Assembly: GCA_964415965.1 (NCBI GenBank)
Contig: CAYQCK010000001.1
Location: 248,001 to 312,000 of the forward strand
Reading direction: 5' to 3'
Length of the DNA stretch: 64,000 bases
Origin: CAIKNB01 sp964415965
Lineage (GTDB): Bacteria; Patescibacteriota; Patescibacteriia; 2-12-FULL-60-25
The notes under the pieces are model-generated. The model did no database searches. It had not been told where the DNA came from and worked only from the letters and a program-made list of their open reading frames with translations. Positions 60,006 through 64,000 of this stretch are shown piece after piece; position 1 is the stretch's first letter; each line of letters starts with the position of its first letter. Position numbers and translations under genes: made by a program.

Positions 60006-61799
60006 TCATTTGGTCCCAAGCCCGAGGTTCTCCAGGGCGAATATGAGGCCGGTAGCGATCGGCCAACCGTGGTTCCTTCCGCGGTTCGGTTCCTTTTCGT
60101 TCATGTGGTAGAAGAGGTAATACTCCTTATCCGGATTTTGGTAACACAAGGCCACGGGGCCGCGGTACTTTTTCCGGCACTTCTGGCCCGATTGGACCAT
60201 GCCGTGGGTCTCGGCGAAGGTCTGGTATGGGGTGTTGTCCATGACCGAGACGATGCCCACGAGCTTTTTGGGCTGCTGTTTCGCGTCGAACAGCCCGAAA
60301 CAGGTGTCCGAATATATGATGGTGTCTATCGGCAGGTTCAGGGCGTCCGGATTGCCCCAGAAGTTCTTGTTGCAGCCCGTACCGCTGTGGGCCGCCATGG
60401 AATAGCTGGAGAATTTCACTCCCTTTGTCTCGGGATTCCGTTGCAGGGTCTCGAGCGCCGCGTCGCGCAAGGCCGAGAGCTTCATGCCAGGCCAGAGGCT
60501 TTCGCTCTCGCCGCTCGACGCGGGGAAGACCACGATGAAAGGCGGAAAATCCTTCTTGTCGTTTCCCCACAAGAAGCCCTTGTTCATGATGTTGTAGTAG
60601 CTCGTCAGGGCGCCGATCTTCGTCTCGAGCGAGAGGTAGCCCTTGTTCCCGTGGAAAAAGAAAATCACCGGATAGGCGCCAGGACAGTTCCGGATGCGGC
60701 CGTCGACCAGGATGCGTTGCATGGTCTTGCCTTTGAGGCTTCCGGGGACATTCGATTCCATGAGGGTCGATCCTTTGACGGCGTAGTAGTTGAAATAATC
60801 CTTCGGCGCCCAGTCGAAATCCATCACCAGCGGCGCTGGCGCCTTGCCGCCCGTGTCGCAACCCTTGCTCGGTTCCTGGGGTGCTCCGCCGGCCGGCGTC
60901 GGTTCGGCTGGGGGTGCTTCCATGTCGCCTATCGGCGCCGGCTGGGTCGGCGGAGGCTCGACTTTCGGGGCCTCGGACTTGCCGACCGGGGATTCTCCGG
61001 GCGAAGGCGGCGGCGGTGGGTCGGGCGGCAGCTGGCCTTTGGATACTTTCGTCGCTTTCTCGACGTCTTTCGTGCTTGGGGCGTCGAAATCGCTGCGGTC
61101 GACCTTCAGCAGGCGGAAACTCTTGAGCGACATGGCGTTCGGGGCGACGATGGAGATGATGAGGTAGGCGGCCAGCACCAACAGCAACCCGGCGATGGCG
61201 TCGGTGATGGTTTCCTTGGCACCGCTCACCGAAGGCGAGGTCGAGGAAAGGATGTATTTGAAGCCGCCGAAGACGACCATGACGGCCGCCGCGACTACCG
61301 ATGCGCCAATGATGTATCTGTACAGGCTGGCCAAATATTGGGCCAGCCAGGGGAAGTCCACTTGTTCGCCATCGACCGAGACTTTGGAGAACGCGAGCCC
61401 AGGTATCTCGATATTCAGTTTCGGCGGCACCATGGGCAACAGCTGGGGTGCCGAACTCAAAGTCGAGGTCGCCGTGTATACGGCGGCCATCATCGGGCCG
61501 CGTTTGCAGATCCCGGGATCGCTGCCGGAGATCGGCGCACATCCGGATGTCAGTTCGTTCTGGTCGCAGGTAATGCCGCTGAGGGCCGGATTCTTGCTGT
61601 TGCTGCTGACGAGGTCGCTACAGCTTGCGATGCCTTGGTCAGTCAGGCAGATGTTGTCGCTGCTTCCGGGCGCGCTGCAGCGGCAGCACTTCGCCTGGAC
61701 GGCATCCGCCAAAGCGAGGAATTGGATGAAGACGAAAAAAACCGAAAAGGCGATTTTCGCCGTTTTCAGCCGTCCGCAGCGCGCTTTCCCAGGCTTCAT
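60006..61799 (-). CDS. VirB2/TrbC pilin-like domain fused to an alpha/beta hydrolase
   Basis: About 597 residues from ATG 61799; an upstream in-frame ATG at 61868 would lie before the promoter-like TGGTATAT and give a poor N-terminus. The signal segment is followed by a Cys-rich part (CCRCS ... C). Two transmembrane helices separated by a short loop (YIIGASVVAAAVMVVFGGFKYI and a second, GLLLVLAAYLIISIV) match the VirB2/TrbC pilin fold. A Pro/Ser linker leads to a hydrolase domain with VIFFFHGNKG, AAHSGTG (likely Ser nucleophile) and a terminal NHGWP His. The fusion is unusual. The partner enzyme activity is unknown. Confidence 0.7.
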   Translation of the reverse strand: MKPGKARCGRLKTAKIAFSVFFVFIQFLALADAVQAKCCRCSAPGSSDNICLTDQGIASCSDLVSSNSKNPALSGITCDQNELTSGCAPISGSDPGICKRGPMMAAVYTATSTLSSAPQLLPMVPPKLNIEIPGLAFSKVSVDGEQVDFPWLAQYLASLYRYIIGASVVAAAVMVVFGGFKYILSSTSPSVSGAKETITDAIAGLLLVLAAYLIISIVAPNAMSLKSFRLLKVDRSDFDAPSTKDVEKATKVSKGQLPPDPPPPPSPGESPVGKSEAPKVEPPPTQPAPIGDMEAPPAEPTPAGGAPQEPSKGCDTGGKAPAPLVMDFDWAPKDYFNYYAVKGSTLMESNVPGSLKGKTMQRILVDGRIRNCPGAYPVIFFFHGNKGYLSLETKIGALTSYYNIMNKGFLWGNDKKDFPPFIVVFPASSGESESLWPGMKLSALRDAALETLQRNPETKGVKFSSYSMAAHSGTGCNKNFWGNPDALNLPIDTIIYSDTCFGLFDAKQQPKKLVGIVSVMDNTPYQTFAETHGMVQSGQKCRKKYRGPVALCYQNPDKEYYLFYHMNEKEPNRGRNHGWPIATGLIFALENLGLGTK

Positions 61800-61882
61800 G
61801 CTCAAGCATATGATATACCAAGATTGGCGGTATTTCCAGCCGGAACCATGGATTATCGCCAAGAACATGCTAATATCGGTCC

Positions 61883-63961
61883 ATGCTCCGTTTCGACGAG
61901 CCCGCGACCTTCGTCCACGGCATCTCCGGGCACGAGAGGCGCGTCTTGAAGACGCTCGGCATCGCCACCATCGGCGAGCTTTTGGATATCCTGCCGCGGC
62001 GCTATGACGACTACACCCGGCTTTTGCCCATCGCGACGTTGCCGCTCAACGAACCTGTGACCATCCGCGCCACGGTCAAGGAGATCAAGCAGGTCCCGAC
62101 TTTCCGCCGGCGCATGGTCATCATGAAAGCCTTGTTGTCTGACGGCAGCGGCTCCATCCTCGCCACCTGGTTCAACCAGCCCTGGCTCAGCAAGCAGCTC
62201 AAGCCGGGCGACGAGATATTCGTGTCCGGCAGCGTGACCATGCGGCCGCGCTTCGGCCGTGGTTTCACTTCGCCGCTCTGGGAACCGGCGAATTCGGAGA
62301 CTGTCGCCGCCGCCTCTGTCGCGCCCGTCTATCCTTTGACCGGAGCCGTGACCCAAAAGACCTTGCGGCGGCTCATCAAGGCCGCGGTGACCGAAGCCGA
62401 GATGCCTGAGGACTGGATTCCGGAAGGCTTGCTGGCCCGCGCCGGCGTCCCTAATCTCGCCGCCGCTTACCGCTTCGTCCATACGCCCGAATCCATCGAA
62501 CAGGCCGAACAGGGCAGACGGCGTTTTGCTTTCGGCGAGCTCTTGGCCTATCAACTAGCCCTGCGCCTCGCTCGCCACGAGGCTGACGAGGCTGGGGCGC
62601 CGCGCGTCGAGTTCGACGACGCCTTCGCCAAGAAATTCGTGGCCGGCTTGCCGTTCGAGCTCACGGCCGACCAGAAGAAAGCGGTCTGGGCCGCGGTCCA
62701 GGATATGGAGAAAGCGCGACCCATGCGCCGCCTACTTCAGGGCGACGTGGGTAGCGGCAAGACGGCCGTGGCCATCATGCTTGCGGCCCTGGTCTGGCGT
62801 TCCGGCCATTCGGCCGTGCTCATGGCGCCGACTGATCTGTTGGCCAAGCAGCATCTCGCCACCTTCCGGCGCTTCCTGGCGAGCCATCGCATCCCGTTCG
62901 TCCTCATGACCTCCTCGGCCAAGACGCTGTACGAGGGGAACGAGGAGTACAGGCTCACGCCGAGCGAGGCGCGCGGCCGTCTGGCCCAAGGGCGCATCCT
63001 GGCCGTGGGCACGCACGCGCTCATCGAAAAAGGCCAGTGCCCGCTGGATCTCGCTTTGGCCGTCATCGACGAACAACACCGCTTCGGCGTGGAACAGCGC
63101 GAAGCGCTCATCGTGAACACGCGGCCTGACGGCAAGGTGCCGCACCTCCTCTCCATGAGCGCCACGCCCATCCCGCGTTCGCTCGCTTTGACCTTCCTGG
63201 GCGATCTGGAGGTCTCGGTCGTGAAAACCAAGCCGGTCGGCCGACGTCCGGTCGCGACCAAGGTCTGCGTCGGCGAGACGGGCCGCGAATACGCCTACGA
63301 ACTCATCCGACGCGAGGCCGCGCTCGGCCGTCGGGCATTCGTGGTCTGTCCGCTCATCGATCCGTCAGACGTCTCGGGCGCGAAAAGCGCGGAGGAAGAA
63401 GCGAAGCGCCTCGCTTCCGGTCCGCTTAAAGGCCTGCGTATCGGGCTCGTGCACGGCAAATTGCCGGCCAAAGATAAAGACGAGGAGATGCGCAAGTTCG
63501 TCCAGGGCGAATCCGACGTCCTGGTCGCGACGACGGTCGTCGAGGTCGGGGTCGACGTGCCCGAGGCCACGGTCATGCTCATCGAAGGCGCGGACCGCTT
63601 CGGTTTGGCCCAGCTCCACCAGCTGCGCGGCCGCGTTGGCCGATCGACCCTGCAGTCGCATTGCCTGCTCATCGCTTCCGAGGACCAAGGCGTGGCCGAG
63701 CGGCTCAAGGTTTTGGAACGCACCGACGACGGCTTCGAAGTCGCCGAAGCCGACCTTAAGCTGCGCGGATCCGGGAATCTCCTCGGTCTCCAGCAGAGCG
63801 GCCGCGACATCTTCAAGGCCGCGCGCTACAGCGACCTCGAGCTCATGGCCCTGGCGCGCGAGATTTCGTCCGAGTTGATTTCATCCGATCCGGAACTCGA
63901 AAAGCATCCGTCTTTGTTGAAACAGGTCATTGAGATGAGGGAGACGAGTCATCGGGAATAA
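61883..63961 (+). CDS. recG: ATP-dependent DNA helicase RecG
   Basis: 692 residues. An N-terminal wedge/OB domain (about 60-160, with SGSILATWFNQPWL) precedes SF2 motor domains. Walker A GDVGSGKTAVA (about 287-297), DEQH in VIDEQHRFG (about 394-402), SATPIPRSLAL motif III, then VEVGVDVPEATVMLIEGADRFGLAQLHQLRGRVGRS (motifs V-VI). RecG remodels stalled forks and Holliday junctions. A -10 TAATAT at 61871-61876 puts the transcription start at the ATG. Divergent from the pilin-hydrolase gene. Confidence 0.95.
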   Translation: MLRFDEPATFVHGISGHERRVLKTLGIATIGELLDILPRRYDDYTRLLPIATLPLNEPVTIRATVKEIKQVPTFRRRMVIMKALLSDGSGSILATWFNQPWLSKQLKPGDEIFVSGSVTMRPRFGRGFTSPLWEPANSETVAAASVAPVYPLTGAVTQKTLRRLIKAAVTEAEMPEDWIPEGLLARAGVPNLAAAYRFVHTPESIEQAEQGRRRFAFGELLAYQLALRLARHEADEAGAPRVEFDDAFAKKFVAGLPFELTADQKKAVWAAVQDMEKARPMRRLLQGDVGSGKTAVAIMLAALVWRSGHSAVLMAPTDLLAKQHLATFRRFLASHRIPFVLMTSSAKTLYEGNEEYRLTPSEARGRLAQGRILAVGTHALIEKGQCPLDLALAVIDEQHRFGVEQREALIVNTRPDGKVPHLLSMSATPIPRSLALTFLGDLEVSVVKTKPVGRRPVATKVCVGETGREYAYELIRREAALGRRAFVVCPLIDPSDVSGAKSAEEEAKRLASGPLKGLRIGLVHGKLPAKDKDEEMRKFVQGESDVLVATTVVEVGVDVPEATVMLIEGADRFGLAQLHQLRGRVGRSTLQSHCLLIASEDQGVAERLKVLERTDDGFEVAEADLKLRGSGNLLGLQQSGRDIFKAARYSDLELMALAREISSELISSDPELEKHPSLLKQVIEMRETSHRE

Positions 63962-64000
63962 AGACCTCCAATCTACTTTTGTGACCAAAAGTAGCAAAAG

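Overview
This window reads as a chromosomal segment of a GC-rich member of the Candidate Phyla Radiation (Patescibacteria), most likely the Parcubacteria group. The evidence is a conserved membrane/PrgI/split-VirB4 secretion locus, a VirB2-type pilin-like fusion, many uncharacterised small membrane proteins, short or absent leaders in front of many start codons, and TGA used as a normal stop. Host genes are GC-rich. Two inserted regions (about 22.1-27.0 kb and 28.9-44.2 kb) are clearly AT-rich.

Layout. 0-0.3 kb: a rod-shaped candidate 6S-like RNA. 0.3-3.8 kb (minus): peptidyl-tRNA hydrolase, Der GTPase, LCP cell-wall ligase. 4.0-12.5 kb (plus): a type IV secretion-like operon. 12.6-22.1 kb: ComF, a phosphorylase-like protein, twin zinc-ribbon membrane proteins with a repeated Cys module, an ABC-F ATPase, a membrane protein and a DUF1287 protein. 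22.1-23.5 kb: an AT-rich nuclease-like/DUF1643 pair. 23.6-27.0 kb: a serine-recombinase element inserted at the 3' end of tRNA-Ser(UGA), with an unusual inverted att arrangement. 27.2-28.9 kb: a secreted peptidoglycan-binding protein, tRNA-Arg(GCG), a membrane protein and tRNA-Ser(GCU).

28.9-44.2 kb is a 15.3 kb island inserted in tRNA-Ser(GCU), bounded by a 23-bp direct repeat. It encodes a tyrosine integrase, an excisionase-like protein, a replication-like module, a block of defence-type genes (GIY-YIG-like/helicase/Eco57I-like fusion and partner, GmrSD-like, two PD-(D/E)XK proteins, HD and Schlafen-AlbA proteins) and a terminase-small-subunit-like gene at the far end. No capsid or tail genes are visible. 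This is the organisation of a phage-inducible chromosomal island (phage satellite).

44.3-53.0 kb: RsgA, then four D-Ala-D-Ala-ligase-like ATP-grasp genes interleaved with a C39-like papain-fold protein, a DegT aminotransferase, a CYTH-like protein and a frameshifted VanX-like dipeptidase. I infer a possible dipeptide or modified-peptidoglycan pathway. 53.2-64.0 kb: an NfeD/flotillin pair, an OmpR/EnvZ-type two-component system with PhoB-like direct-repeat boxes, a repeat-containing secreted protein apparently under the same boxes, a lipoprotein, a pilin-like/hydrolase fusion and RecG.

The most promising novelties are the satellite-like island, the serine-recombinase element with an internal inverted att site, and the ATP-grasp cluster.
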